Source: Ahaetulla prasina
Taxonomy: Eukaryota; Chordata; Lepidosauria; Squamata; Colubridae
Direction: 5' to 3'
Assembly: GCF_028640845.1 (NCBI RefSeq)
Contig: NC_080546.1
Coordinates: forward strand, 82,232,757 to 82,296,756
Length of the DNA stretch: 64,000 bases
Of the stretch, positions 1 to 10,279 are shown piece after piece; within the stretch, counting starts at the first letter, position 1; each line of letters opens with the position of its first letter. A program made the translations under genes and the position numbers. The notes beneath the pieces were generated by a model, which saw only the letters and a list, made by a program, of their open reading frames with translations, did no database searches and was not told the origin of the DNA.

Positions 1-338
1 GTTCTTTTGTTATGGGGATATACATGTAGAAGACAAGCACACCTTTTCAAACTGGATTAAACCTTTTCTTTGCGACGGGGAAATTAATACCTTCCAATGA
101 ACTGTTCTTTTAAAATAATGTGCATGCTCTTTGCTCTATCTGCTTACTGTATTCAAATTAAAGATCCCTTCAACAAAGGCAGTAGAAGGTGTGGGGGGGG
201 GGGAGGAAAAGCTTTAAACCACTCTGCAGTTTTTTTCAAATACTGTCCAGCGAAGCATTGTCTTTAACTATATTATTAGGATAATGGGACATAGCTTTTC
301 ATTCTGTTGTATTTGTAAACCTTGCATAGTGATGATAC
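1..338. other. No gene or recognised repeat
   Basis: AT-rich sequence with a short G run near 190-202. I see no coding signal, RNA gene or repeat family that I can name. Confidence 0.4.
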
Positions 339-346
339 CGATCGGC

Positions 347-637
347 CAATGGTGGGTTTCAATTTTTTTTTACTACCGGTTCTGTGGACGTGGCTTGGTG
401 GGCGTGGCTTGGTGGGCGTGGCAGGGGAAAGATACTGTAAAATCTCCATTCCCTCCCCAATCCAGGGGAAAGTTACTGCAAAATCCGCATTTCCTCCCGA
501 TCAGCTGGGACTCAGGAGGCAGAGAATAGATGGGGGACGGAGCCAGTCAGATTTTTTACTACCGGTTCTCCAAACTACTCAAAGTTTCCGCTACCGGTTC
601 TCCAGAACCGGTCAGAACCTGCTGAAACCCACCTCTG
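347..637 (+). mobile_element. Non-autonomous hAT element (family A)
   Basis: The termini are CAATGGTGGGTTTCA and its near inverse TGAAACCCACCTCTG. The element is flanked by an 8-bp near-duplication (cgatcggc at 339-346, caatcggc at 638-645). Inside are 'actaccggttctg' next to the left end, direct copies of a GGGCGTGGC box, and 'ctactcaaa' near the right end. Short CA...TG termini with 8-bp duplications are the hAT hallmark. No transposase is encoded, so it was moved in trans. Confidence 0.85.
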
Positions 638-797
638 CAATCGGCAGATTCTTCACCTAAATCTTCTCCCCTTCTGTGTTAATTTTCCTATCGGTTTTTT
701 TCATCTGTGGCAAAAACACAAGAAAGATTCATTTCTTTACGGATGTCTCAAAGTGATGGAATCTCGCGCAAAGCAACTTGGGGCTACTGATCAGAAT

Positions 798-1440
798 AAC
801 AGAATAATGGAGTTGGGAGGGGCCTTGGAGGGCTTCTAATCCAACCCCCCCCCCCTTTACAAGCAGGAAGCCCAATACCATTTCAAACAAGTGGGTGTCT
901 AATCTCTTCTTAAAAACCTTCAGTGTTGGAGCACCCGCAATTTCTGGAGGCAAGTCCTTCCACTGAATTGTTCTCACTGTCAGGAAATTCCTCCTTAGTA
1001 CTAGCTCAGGGGTGTCAAACTCATTTGGTTTAGATGTGGCCCGCTGGGCCGCTCTGGAAACAGGAAAGGACCAGCCCGCGATGAGGCCCTCGCAAGCTCC
1101 ATTTTTCTGGCAGAGGGTTGCAGGATGCCATTCCAGCCAAGAATGGAGCTTGCGAGGGCCACACGTGGGCCTCCCGAGCTCCGTTTTTGCTGGCGGAGGG
1201 TTGCAGGAGGCCATTGCAGCCGAAAACGGAGTTTGAGAGCCCGTTTTTGCTGGCAGAGCGCTCGGGCCACCATAGGTCCCCCCCATGACATGAATAACAT
1301 CATGCTGGTCACCCACACCGTGGCCACGCCCACCCCACCCTCCGAGGTCAAACGCAACCCAATGAAATCGAATTTGACATCCCTGTCCTAGCTTGCTTCT
1401 CTCCTTGATTACTCTTCATCCATTGCTTCTTGTCTTTGAT
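798..1440 (-). mobile_element. CR1 LINE 3' fragment, split by a hAT element
   Basis: Read on the minus strand, this is the C-terminal coding end and 3' UTR of CR1, with the characteristic 'ttggactagaagacctccaa' type tail (here diverged) near 830. The CR1 sequence stops at 1006 and resumes at 1386 after a hAT insertion. It is 5' truncated and not intact. Confidence 0.8.
1007..1385 (+). mobile_element. Non-autonomous hAT element (family B) inside CR1
   Basis: The left terminus is CAGGGGTGTCAAACTC and the right terminus is the inverse (TTTGACATCCCTG). The flanking 8-bp sites are tactagct (999-1006) and tcctagct (1386-1393), 7 of 8 identical. The interior is GC-rich, with repeated 'gagctccgtttttgctgg' type units and a 'tggccacgcccacc' segment. 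It interrupts an antisense CR1, so it is younger than that CR1. Confidence 0.85.
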
Positions 1441-1639
1441 CCCAAGTCCATTTGTTATTTCATAGGCTCTATTTTTATTCACACTGTAGGATGTATTGTG
1501 ATTTTTTTTTTCTTTCCTTCCCAATTTCTGTCCTTTTTGTTTCTTTCATCACTCCGCTTGTATTTCTAGGCTTTGAAGCAAGTTGTTTCCTGCAGTCAGT
1601 GAGTAGCAAAAAAAAAAGAAAGACTTGTGTTAGATAAGA

Positions 1640-2172
1640 TTTATTTATTTATTTTTATTTATTTTTCGCATTTTTATACCGCCCTATCTCCCTAGGGACT
1701 CAGGGCGGTTTACAGCCAAATAAAAATACATATAAATACAGAGTAAAACCACAATTTAAAAAACTTATTAGATAAGGCCGAAAATTTAAAATTGAAATAC
1801 AAATACTAAAACCCCATTAAAAACCAAATTCAAAATTTAAAAGATCTAGTCCAGTCCTGCACAAATAAATAGATGTGTCTTAAGCTCGCGGCGGAAGGTT
1901 CGAAGGTCGGGAAGTTGACGAAGTCCTGGGGGAAGTTCGTTCCAGAGGGTGGGAGCCCCCACAGAAAAGGCCCTTCCCCTGGGTGTCGCCAGTCGGCACT
2001 GCCTGGCCGACGGCACCCCGAGGAGTCCCTCTCTGTGACAGCGCACAGGTCGGTGAGAGGCAATCGTTGGCAGCAGATGGTCCCGTAAGTAACCCGGCCC
2101 TATGCAAGAAAGCAGCAGAGCTTGTAAACTTTGAGCAATTCTGCCTCTTAGTCTAAGCCACTTGTCTTTCAT
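1640..2172 (-). mobile_element. L2/CR1-type LINE 3' end
   Basis: The minus strand encodes the last ~105 residues of the L2-clade reverse transcriptase polyprotein, including GPGYLRD and ELPPGLRQLPD, the same C-terminus seen in the large copy at 54.6-59.5 kb. It is followed by a 3' UTR with 'accgccctgagtccctaggg' type sequence and an (AAATA)n tail at 1640-1675. The copy is 5' truncated. Confidence 0.85.
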
Positions 2173-2230
2173 GCTGTTCCTGGCTGTTTATCAAGCTAAC
2201 TTCTAGTCTTGGTTGCAATGGGCCTAAGTT

Positions 2231-2397
2231 CAGCGGTAGGTTGCCCCCGGTTCGGACCGGTTCTGTAGAACTGGTAGTAAAACTGGCGGGAGGCTCTATC
2301 CACTGACCCCGACGTCATCAGAAAGCTTCTGCATATGTGCAGTAGCACACATACACGGCCCCGTTGTGAACCGGTAGTAAAGTAGAACCCACTCCTG
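2231..2397 (+). mobile_element. Short hAT-like element (family A relative)
   Basis: Begins CAGCGGTAGGTT and ends AACCCACTCCTG, with 'ggttcggaccggttc' and 'ccggtagtaaa' subterminal blocks shared with the longer family A elements. The flanking 8-bp sites agree only partly, so the boundary is less secure. Confidence 0.6.
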
Positions 2398-2429
2398 GCT
2401 GGGTTGGTGCTCAGTCTGGACTACCAAGT

Positions 2430-2975
2430 TAATAATAAACAATAGTTTGGTGAGGCCACACTTGGAATACTGTATTCAGTATTGATTGCCACAATGTAAG
2501 AAAGATGTGGAGACTCTAGAAAGAGTGCAGAGACGAGCAACAGAGATGATTAGGGGACTGGAGGATAAAACATATGAAGAATGGTTGCAGGAACTCGGTA
2601 TGTCTAGTTTAATAAAAAGAAGGACTAGGGAAGACATGATAGCAGTCTTCCAATATCTCAGGGGTTGCCACAAAGAAGAGGGAGTCAAGTTATTCTCCAA
2701 AGCACCTGAGGTCAGGACAAGAAGCAATGGATGGAAACTAATCAAGGAGAGAAGCAATTTAGAACTAAGGAGAAATTTCCTGACAGTTAGAACAATTAAT
2801 CAGCGGAACAACTTGCCTGCAGAAGTTGTGAATGTTCCAACACTGGAATTTTTTAAAAAAATGTTGGATAACCATTTGTCTGAAGTGGTGTAGGGTTTCC
2901 TGCCTAAGCAGGGGGTTGGACTAGAAGACCTCCAAGGTCCCTTCCAACTCTGTTATTCTATTCTAATAGCCTATT
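2430..2975 (+). mobile_element. CR1 LINE 3' fragment
   Basis: Plus-strand CR1: the reading frame over about 2486-2893 gives the typical CR1 C-terminus (SLIKRRTREDMIAVFQYLRG, then NGWKLIKERSNLE and LRRNFLTVRTINQ) to a stop at 2891, followed by the conserved 3' UTR 'gggttggactagaagacctc' and an ATTCTA tail. It is 5' truncated. The reading frame is nearly undamaged, so the insertion is fairly young. Confidence 0.9.
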
Positions 2976-3886
2976 GAAGGAACCACCAGAAAAGCTCCCC
3001 ACCCACGCTGACCAGGCAAGCCATTAATCTATAAAAAGAGAGCAAACTCCATTCCCTTCTAGCATTGATGATATTATCTAGTTGGGTAATGAAATGTTTG
3101 CAAGAAAACAATCAAGTTCATTTGCTAACCAGGGTTGCCTTGCTCAAGGTTGTTTTTTTTTTCCTTGAGTCAACCAAGGTTCACAAGTTCTGCCACTGAC
3201 CTGGACAGTTCATTTTTAATGCAATGCAATTCAGTTCAATGCAATCAATAAATATGGAAGTATTCACTTCCATACCAGCAATTTGTACTTTCTGGTTATT
3301 CAGTCAAAATTGATCTGAAAATATAATAGACTTTTTATCTTGGGGCAATTCCACTGGTAAAATATGCCTACCTAATTTTTTCCCCCTTTTAAACTATTAA
3401 ACTAAATTAATTTTGTTAATTATGTGGGTGAGAACTTCCAATGAATCAAAAATGCTGCTATAATAGCTTTCTGAATAGCCTGTCTTTGCAGCAATCAAAG
3501 AAAAGGTGAATGTAGGCATTAATTGCAATTCCAACAAATGAAATTCCAAAAGAGGCTCTACTCTAATTAAAGCAGGATTCACTGGATTGCCAACAGAAGC
3601 GCTGGATACATAACTGTGCAAGTAAACTTTTTAAGGGACATTTTTTCATTCAAATTTATGTAGGACTTTACCCAGATCATGATAAAAACAAGGTCACGAG
3701 TAATTTGCTATGCGCAAATCATCTCAAATCAGGGGAAAAAAAGATAAAAATTCAAGAAAAACATCATTAATAACCCTATTTTTATCCACCATGCACTCTG
3801 GCGAGCATGTTAGAATGTATAATTAAGAACATTATAAATACCAGTCTTTCCTAATCTAGATGATTTTTTAAAAGTATGGACTATAG
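2976..3886. other. No gene recognised
   Basis: AT-rich sequence containing a short 'gcaatgcaattcagttcaat' repeat near 3220. No splice-flanked exon, RNA gene or repeat family is recognised. Confidence 0.4.
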
Positions 3887-4311
3887 CCATGATGGCGAAC
3901 CTTTGGCATGCGTGCCACAGGTGGCACGTGAAGCCATATCTGTGGGCACACGAGTGTTGTCCTAGCTCAGTCCCAGCACACATGTGTGGCGGCCAGCTGA
4001 TTTTTGAGCCTTCCGGAAGTCAGAAATGGGCTGCTCCCGGCCTCTGGGGTGGGGCCTCCTGGGGGGTGGGGAAGACCATTTTTGCCCTCCCCAGACTCCA
4101 AGAAGGTCTCTGGAGCCTGGGGAGGGTGAAAAACAGGCCTACAGGGCCCACCATGCTATTGCATGCCAAAAGCAGGGGGAGCGTAGGGAGTCACATGCTT
4201 ATGCGTGGGGGGTGGGGTGCATTGAATTTTGGGTGTGAGCACATGCGCGTGTGAACCCCCCATGCTCCCCCCGCTTTTGGCACGCAACGGCAAAAAGGTT
4301 CACCATCACTG
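3887..4311 (+). mobile_element. Non-autonomous hAT element (family C)
   Basis: Left terminus CCATGATGGCGAACC (family norm CAGTGATGGCGAACC), right terminus GGTTCACCATCACTG. Flanked by a perfect 8-bp duplication, gactatag (3879-3886 and 4312-4319). The interior holds an imperfect hairpin built from 'cctccccagactcc' and its complement, a module that recurs in other hAT copies here. Confidence 0.9.
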
Positions 4312-4466
4312 GACTATAGTTTACACATCTCTCAGCTACTTTGGCTATTCCTAAGAATTCTGGACTTCAAGTTCTCACCTCTGGATTTTGAACAAGCCTG
4401 GGTTATATTTTAGCTTGTTGAATTATAGAATAACAGAGTTGGAAGGGACATTGGGGGGTCTTCTAC

Positions 4467-4680
4467 TTCAGGGCTCACCAACCTTTTGGACCTCAGGGAC
4501 CACTAAATTCATAATTTTAAATCCCGTGGACCACTAATATGATCTGCTTAATGACTGGCTGGGTGGGCATGGCTAGGTGGTCATGTGACTGGGTGGGCAT
4601 GGCCAACTTTGATGTCACTGATGTCGAGGGGCACCTTACCAGCTTCTATTCGCTCCTCCCCTCCCTGCCACTCCTCCCTG
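4467..4680 (+). mobile_element. hAT-like left end (GGGCTCACCAACC)
   Basis: The sequence 'cagggctcaccaacctttt' followed by 'ggaccactaaattcat' is a typical hAT terminus. GGGCATGGC boxes follow. I could not find a matching right terminus, so the extent of the element is open. It leads directly into the coding-like fragment at 4690-5060. Confidence 0.5.
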
Positions 4681-4689
4681 CCTGCCCGG

Positions 4690-5060
4690 GCTCCTTAGAC
4701 CCCCAACAGGAAGCAGTTGTTGGAGCTAAGCAGCCACTATGAGAAAGAGTTGGCAAAACAGCTCAGTTCAAATTGGATCTGACTGAGAAGGAGGCTCAGG
4801 AGAAGCACCTCACTGAGGACTACAAGCATAGGCTTTCCAAGCAGAGGGAAGACCTGCAGGAGTACAAGGCCAGGTACATTGTACTCCTGCAGGTGCCTGG
4901 AGGCTCAGCAGGCTGAGATGATCAGCCAGTTCTAGGCCATGATGCAGTCCCACTGGAACAAGGCCCTCCGGCTCTTTGCCACCAATGGTGCTTCCCTCTA
5001 GCCTTTGCCCAAAGCCCCGCACCAGGAGGCTGAAGCAGACACTAGGTGGAATTTCTGCCC
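4690..5060 (+). pseudogene. Coiled-coil protein fragment, centrobin-like pseudogene
   Basis: Conceptual translation, with one frame change near 4885 and stops at about 4935 and 5000, gives a continuous heptad-rich protein: RKQLLELSSHYEKELAK, then KLDLTEKEAQEKHLTEDYK, then AEMISQF*AMMQSHWNKALR. The spacing and the QSHWNKALRLF segment resemble the coiled-coil C-terminal region of the centriolar protein centrobin (CNTROB); that identification is from memory and tentative. No introns are apparent across ~350 bp. It sits between a hAT-type left end and a solo LTR, so it may be retroposed or captured by a DNA transposon. The stops and frame change show it is not functional. Confidence 0.5.
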
Positions 5061-5194
5061 CCCTCCAACATGCACAAAAAGACCCCAAAGGGGGAATCTT
5101 TTGTGGTAAGACAAGCATTCAATGCATGTGGGCCGCTTTCTTCAAGCCTCCGGGAGGGAGAAAATTGCCTCCGGAGGCCAGAAACAAGGCTGTT

Positions 5195-5681
5195 TGTTGT
5201 GACTCCAGCCCCCGAACCTGGCCCCATGCCCTAAAGTGACTCTGAGAGTGAGGGAGAAGGGCCAGTAAGGTTTACCTCGGGAGCACCGATGCCTTTGGCC
5301 CAGCTCCAGGAGCCAGAACCAGGCCAGTCGGAGGATGTAATGAGGCCATCATCCCCTGATTCCTCCCTTCCCCAGGCTACGCCTTCAGACCCATCTGATA
5401 ATAATAATAATAATCAAGCTTGGATTAACCCATACTTCAGAAGATTAGAGAGGTGGCGTCATCAAAGGGAAGGATATATAAGGAGCTTTGGGACTGCTCG
5501 CACTCCATGGGGAGCAAAAGATTAGTTGAACCATTTCAAAGAGAACTGAAGTCTTACTCTGCGAGTCATTTGTTTGAACTTTGGCAAGCAGCTGCGATTT
5601 CTCTGCCAGGACTGATAAGAGCCGTGAATCCACTGGCTGAAGGCCAGCTCGTTACTCCGAAGTGGGGAAAGAGACAGAACA
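5195..5681 (+). mobile_element. Solo LTR (TGTTGTG family)
   Basis: Begins TGTTGTGACTCC, ends GACAGAACA, and is flanked by a perfect 5-bp duplication, ctgtt (5190-5194 and 5682-5686). A TATA-like ggatatataagg lies at 5471-5482. The 5' two thirds (U3) read as a Pro/Glu/Ser-rich frame from LTR base 2, with one in-frame stop (ccc taa) that the sister copy at 24495 lacks. No gag or pol adjoins it, so it is a solo LTR left by recombination. Confidence 0.9.
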
Positions 5682-5873
5682 CTGTTTCTGGACTTTCAGA
5701 ACTTCTGAGAGGCCCATTTTTCACCCTGCCCAGGCTCAGGAGTCTTTCCTTGAGCCTCTGGGAGGGCAAAAAACGCTTCCTCTGGGTCCAGAGGTCCTCC
5801 GGAGGCTGGAAACAGGCCCTTTTCCAACACAACTGGTTTTGTACAAGTGAGAGAATGGTTGATAGATGTAGTT

Positions 5874-6281
5874 CAGGGGTGTCAAACTTGATTTCATTGA
5901 GGGCCGCACCAGGATTGTGGTTGACCTTGGGGGGGGCAGGTAGGCGTGGCTGGGATGGATGTGGCCGGGGTGGGCATGGCTGGGGTGGGCATGTCCAGCT
6001 TCCATGCCTTCCTCCTTCTCATTCCCATTTCCCTCCCTCCTTCTCCTTCTCCCTCTCCTCTCACCTTCTTCTCCTTCCCATCTCTTTCCTTCCTCCTAAG
6101 GCTCACCACATTCCAACCCTGATGGTGGCCATCAAGTTACAGATTAGCAGCTGGCCGGGCTGGCCCAGGGCTGAAGCACCGGGTGGCTGGTCCTTTGTTG
6201 TCTCAAGAGCAGCCCTGCAGGCCTGATCTAGCCACTTAACTGGCCAAATCTGGCCCGCGGGCCTTGAGTTTGACACCCCTG
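5874..6281 (+). mobile_element. Non-autonomous hAT element (family B)
   Basis: Termini CAGGGGTGTCAAACTTG and GAGTTTGACACCCCTG. Flanking 8-bp sites are atgtagtt (5866-5873) and atgtagat (6282-6289), 7 of 8 identical. The interior carries GGGCATGGC boxes and a C/T-rich tract. Confidence 0.9.
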
Positions 6282-6425
6282 ATGTAGATGAATTGGATAA
6301 AAAAATAAGGAAACAAACAATCTCGTATTGACCTCAGCTTAGCTCCAACTCACTGCAATCTGACTAGAATTCCTGAGATTGGCTTAAGAAACAGCCATAA
6401 GTGGTGTAGAGAATAAGTCACATAG

Positions 6426-6852
6426 TGTCCTGTCCTCCTTCGCCTCCGTCCGAGTGATGGTTTAATTAGCCGGCACTATCAGCTCTGGCAGCAAAATAGC
6501 AAGCGTCTGCCAAGTGTCTGCGTTATCTCCCTCGATGCCAATGAGTCACCCAGGAACAAACTCAGCACTTCCTAGGCCTGCCCCACCCCTGCTTCTGTTG
6601 TTCCCTCCTCTCCTGCCTACGAAACCTAGGGTCCAACCAAGCCTGATTGCCATCAGCTGGCTCTGAAGGCGTGGCCTGGGGGGGAAGTCAGGGGACGGAG
6701 GCCTCGTTATCTCTTCCACCTGGTGTGCCTCTGGCTCCTGGAGCTGAGCCAGGGAAGCCAGTGCTCCCGAGGTAAGTCCTGATGGCCCTTCCCCCTCACT
6801 TTCCAAGTCACTTTCTGGCAGGAGGCCTGGCTTGGGGGGCACAGGCACAACA
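6426..6852 (-). mobile_element. Solo LTR (TGTTGTG family, minus strand)
   Basis: On the minus strand it begins TGTTGTGCCTGTGCC at 6852 and ends AGGACAGGACA at 6426. It is flanked by a perfect 5-bp duplication, catag (6421-6425 and 6853-6857). The U3 frame from LTR base 2 is open for about 100 codons (VVPVPPKPG, then LPESDLESEGEGPS, then GRRGGNNRSRGGAG). It is shorter than its relative at 20033-20687. Confidence 0.9.
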
Positions 6853-6936
6853 CATAGGCTGTAGTACAAAATTGTCACATGGAAGAATGCTTCTTAATTG
6901 TGGTGCTAGGGTAGGAAGGATGGCTACCAAGTAGAG

Positions 6937-7447
6937 CAGGGGTAGACAACCTTTTTATACCTACCGCCACTTTTGTATCTCTGTTAGTAGTAAAATTTTC
7001 TAACTGCCCACTGGTTCCACAGTAATGCGCCATGTATCATCGTCTGCGCATGCCTCTCGCACATCATGGATTGGGTTTCGGGAAGGCGCCGTCTACCAGC
7101 TCTGCTTGTCTGCTACAGCTGGTGGTGTGGGGGGAGATGCATGAGCTATTCTGGGATGAGGCTCTTTTGCTTGCGGTCACACTATAGCGCCATTTAGTTT
7201 CACTTATGTAACATGAACTAAACTTATGTGCAGACGATACAAATAGTACAAATAGTATATTTTCAGAAATTTAAATTTTATGAAAACCTAATGAAAATGT
7301 TTTTAAATAATGCTATGAAATTTTTTTAAAAAGTCCATTAAATTAAAAAAAAGGAAAGTGCTTGAGTATCGGACAAAACCCCTACCGCCCACCATGAAAG
7401 CTGGAACGCCCACTAGTGGGCGGTAGGGACCAGGTTGACTACCACTG
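6937..7447 (+). mobile_element. hAT element (CAGGGGTAGACAACC family)
   Basis: The left end CAGGGGTAGACAACC and the right end GGTTGACTACCACTG are inverted repeats. The subterminal sequences 'ctaccgccacttttg' and 'gggcggtagggacc' are also inverted. The flanking 8-bp sites (aagtagag / aaatagac) match at 6 of 8 positions. No coding capacity is visible. Confidence 0.75.
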
Positions 7448-7469
7448 AAATAGACAATCCTAGAGTGGT

Positions 7470-8120
7470 CTACAAAACTGTAGGGATACTTGAAGTGAAA
7501 TAAAGGTCTATTCTTGATATTTTTGATTCTTCCGTCAATGAGTAAATGAAATATTCCTCTGTTGACATGATACTTGCAAAATGTCCATCAGATAGAAGAG
7601 CATTAACACTTGATCCAGGAGCTTTGAAGCGTCTAGATAATACTTTGGTGCATTTTGCACATTTATACACTCCTTCAAAGGGTTCTGTTTCTGGGCGTGA
7701 GGAACAACTGTGATTAAATTCTGAAAATAGTCTTGGAGTTGAGTCAACCAACTCATCCCCTGAATCAACAGATCTTATGAAAAAATGATTTATTTTGTGG
7801 TGGTGAGAGGCTGGTCAGATTACACCCTTCTCATTTCAAAGCATAGTTTGAAGCTACGGTGGCACTCTTCGACTTTATTCTGACAATTTGCTTGCACTAA
7901 TAATTGAAAGAGTGCGTATTTCTCAGGATCAAGAAGAAGATGAGCCGGCATCGTGTCACACAATATGCTTTTGTCGTGCAATTCAGTTTTTTTTTAAAAG
8001 GCCTTTTAATTATCATCATTTCCCAGGTTGCATTTGAATGTTTAAGTAAATACCCTGGTGTTTTTTTTGTAAAGTGTTCTTTAGAACTGGCAGGAAAAAT
8101 AATAAATAGTGCTCCTAAAG
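7470..8120 (-). pseudogene. Unidentified coding-like block, probably decayed
   Basis: Minus strand. Three overlapping frames each give plausible protein and connect if frameshifts are allowed: SSKEHFTKKTPGYLLKHSN, then PAHLLLDPEKYALFQLLVQ with KVEECHRSFKLCFEMRRV, then TEPFEGVYKCAKCTKVLSRR with TEESKISRIDLYFTSS. A pyrimidine tract ending in AG (ctctcttttttctttag, minus strand, about 8112-8128) precedes the block, as at a 3' splice site. I do not recognise the protein. It does not match the LINE, LTR or hAT proteins in this window. It could be a decayed host exon or an unrecognised transposase. Confidence covers only 'was once coding'. Confidence 0.3.
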
Positions 8121-8131
8121 AAAAAAGAGAG

Positions 8132-8295
8132 ATGAGGTGACTCAGTGGCTAAGACGCTGAATTTGTAGATCGAAAGGTCAGAGGTTCAGAGGTTCGAATC
8201 CCTAGTGCCGCGTAATGGGGTGAGCTCCCGTTACTTGTCCCAGCTTCTGTAAATCTAGCAGTTCGAAAGCACGTAAAAATGTAAGTAGAAAAATA
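8132..8295 (+). mobile_element. Sauria-type SINE, 5' part
   Basis: tRNA-derived head with A-box region (ggtgactcagtggctaagac) and B box (ggttcgaatccc), followed by the body 'gtgagctcccgttacttgtc' and 'cgaaagcacgtaaaaatg'. It matches the reverse complement of the element at 38447-38790 but stops before the 3' half. Confidence 0.85.
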
Positions 8296-8319
8296 GGGAC
8301 CATAACCCCCACTAGCAGT

Positions 8320-8490
8320 TAAATAGGAAGAAACAGCTGCAATCACACATTGCTCTCAGAAGCATGAAGCTGAAGCCTGAAGATGACGAATGAGACTTGG
8401 TCGAAACGTCGCCAAGACACTTCCAATTTTACGCGGGAGAAAACCCGAATAACCAAAGACCTACATACAAACACCTGCGAAAACCTCAGG

Positions 8491-8491
<1 letters not shown>
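8320..8491 (+). mobile_element. Penelope-like terminal repeat (hairpin + GAAACG)
   Basis: Shares ~170 bp with the arms at 45203-45513: 'cagctgcaatcacacattgc', 'aagctgaagcctgaagatga', a hairpin at 8385-8402 (gacgaa, loop tgagac, ttggtc; one mismatch), then gaaacgtcgcc and 'gaaaacccgaataacc'. It ends directly in (TA)n. Assignment to Penelope-like elements is inferred from the protein tail before the related copy at 60546-60700. Confidence 0.55.

Positions 8492-8572
<81 letters not shown>
8492..8572. repeat. (TA)n microsatellite
   Basis: About 81 bp of uninterrupted TA dinucleotides directly after the 3' end of the Penelope-like terminal repeat. Confidence 0.95.
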
Positions 8573-8574
<2 letters not shown>

Positions 8575-8945
8575 CTCATGGATTTAAAATTAGAATTTAA
8601 AAAATGGAGAAAGAGCAACAAAGGTTTCTTGCTTCCACACTTTAGTATTACTCGCTTAGTGACTGCTTTGCTTAGTGACCATCTGAAGTTGAAGTGTAAG
8701 AACCGAATGAATTGTATTGACCCAGAGTTCAGAGTGCATCACTCTTCGCTTTCTAAATGTCGATTCTACAGTTTTGTTTTATTTTTTCTTCACTGTTATT
8801 GATCATCTGATATTCTGTAAGCAAATAGAACACGAACATGCAGCTGTTCTTTCTTTTCAACGTATAGCAATGATTCTTACCTGTAGCTTATCTGTGTCAG
8901 ATGGTAGAAAGGAAATGCTATATTAGTGACAAAGAATACCAAACT
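8573..8945. other. No gene recognised
   Basis: AT-rich sequence with no recognised coding, RNA or repeat signal. Confidence 0.35.
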
Positions 8946-9220
8946 GATTTTATTTATTTATTTGCATTTCTATCCCGCCCTTCTCCGAAGACTCAGGGCG
9001 GCTTACACTATGTCAAGCTATAGTCTTCATCCGTTTGTATATTATATACAAAGTCAACTTTTATTGCCCCCCCCAACAATCTGGGTCCTCATTTTACCTA
9101 CCTTATAAAGGATGGAAGGCTGAGTCAACCTTGGGCCTGGTGGGACTTGAACCTGCAGTAATTGCAAGCAGCGGTGTTAATAACAGACAGACTTAGTCTG
9201 CTGAGCCACCAGAGGCCCTG
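8946..9220 (-). mobile_element. tRNA-derived SINE with L2-like tail (SINE-1)
   Basis: Minus strand. The head has pol III boxes (ggctcagcagactaag; B box ggttcaagtcc), the body reads 'aaggttgactcagccttcc', and the 3' tail reads 'ccgccctgagtcttcggaga' then gggatagaaatgcaaataaataaa. The tail resembles the 3' end of the L2-type LINEs here, implying mobilisation by that machinery. Confidence 0.85.
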
Positions 9221-9547
9221 ATTGTTTTCACTGAGTTGATGTTGCAAGTGCCTATCCTGTTGGTGTAGGAGACAACGCAGGCGGGGTCAAATGCATCATC
9301 AGTTTGGAATCTTTGTGTCTCCATAAGAGGTCTAAGTCCAAATCCCCTCGAAGTCTATTGACTCTTATCTGGTGCCAATTTACACAGACCATTAGTAGTT
9401 CAGAATCTTGTGCAGCATGAAATAAACTTGTAGTACTTTTGAACTCTATCCTGATCCCTTCCGTCTTACACCTGATAGTTGGCCTCTAAAGTAGCCTGTG
9501 GGACGTAAGCCTTTGCTATTCCAACTGTAGCTGTGTACAGGCATTAT

Positions 9548-9786
9548 AGAGCCGCGGTGGCACAGTGGTTAGAGTGCAGTACTGCAGGGTACTTCTGCTG
9601 ATCACCAGCTGCCAGCAGTTTCACAGATCGAATCTCACCAGGCTCAAGGTTGACTCAGCCTTCCATCCTTCCAAGGTGGGTAAAATGAGGACCCAGCTTG
9701 TTGGGGGCAATATGCTGACTCTGTAAACTGTTTAGTGAGGGCTGTAAAGCACTGTGAAGTGGTATATAAATCTAAGTGCTATTGCT
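9548..9786 (+). mobile_element. tRNA-derived SINE (SINE-2)
   Basis: Plus strand. The head 'gccgcggtggcacagtggtt' with 'agatcgaatctcacc' as B box differs from SINE-1. The middle (ggctcaaggttgactcagcc, ccttccaaggtgggtaaaatg) is shared with SINE-1, and the tail ends 'gtggtatataaatctaagtg'. A second subfamily of the same SINE lineage. Confidence 0.8.
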
Positions 9787-9804
9787 ATGGACATGGGGAC
9801 AAAG

Positions 9805-10275
9805 CAGGGGTGAAATCCAGCAGGTTCTGACAGGTTCTAGAGAACCGGTAGCGGAAATTTTGAGCAGTTCAGAGAATTGGCAAATACCACCTCTGGCTGG
9901 CCGCAGAGTGGGGTGGGAATGAAGATTTTGCAATATCCTTCCCCCAGGAATAGGGAGGGAATAAGGATTTTGTAGTATCCCACCCCTGGAGTGGGATGGG
10001 AATGGAGATTTTGCAATATCCTTCCCCCAGGAGTAGGGAGGGAATGGGGATTTTGTAGTATCCCACCCCTGGAGTGGGATGGGAATGAAGATTTTGCAAT
10101 ATCCTTCCCCCAGGAGCAGGGAGGGAATGGGGATTTTGTAGTATCCCTCCCCTGGAGTGGGATGGAAATGGAGATTTTGCAGTATCCTTCCCCTGTAACA
10201 CCCACCAAGCCACGCCACACCCACCAAGCCATGCCCACAGAACTGGTAGTAAAAAAAAATTGGATTTCACCACTG
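9805..10275 (-). mobile_element. Non-autonomous hAT element (family A) with internal tandem units
   Basis: Ends CAGGGGTGAAATCCAGC and GGATTTCACCACTG. The flanks gggacaaag / ggaccaaag are an imperfect 8-9 bp duplication. The interior has about four tandem units of ~60 bp ('ggagattttgcaatatcctt' type), so this copy has expanded relative to the ~300-bp family members. Confidence 0.8.
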
Positions 10276-10279
10276 GGAC

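Noticed and set aside
8343..8802. Open frames with long Ile-Tyr repeats
   Set aside because: They are translations of the (TA)n microsatellite and flanking PLE sequence, not protein.
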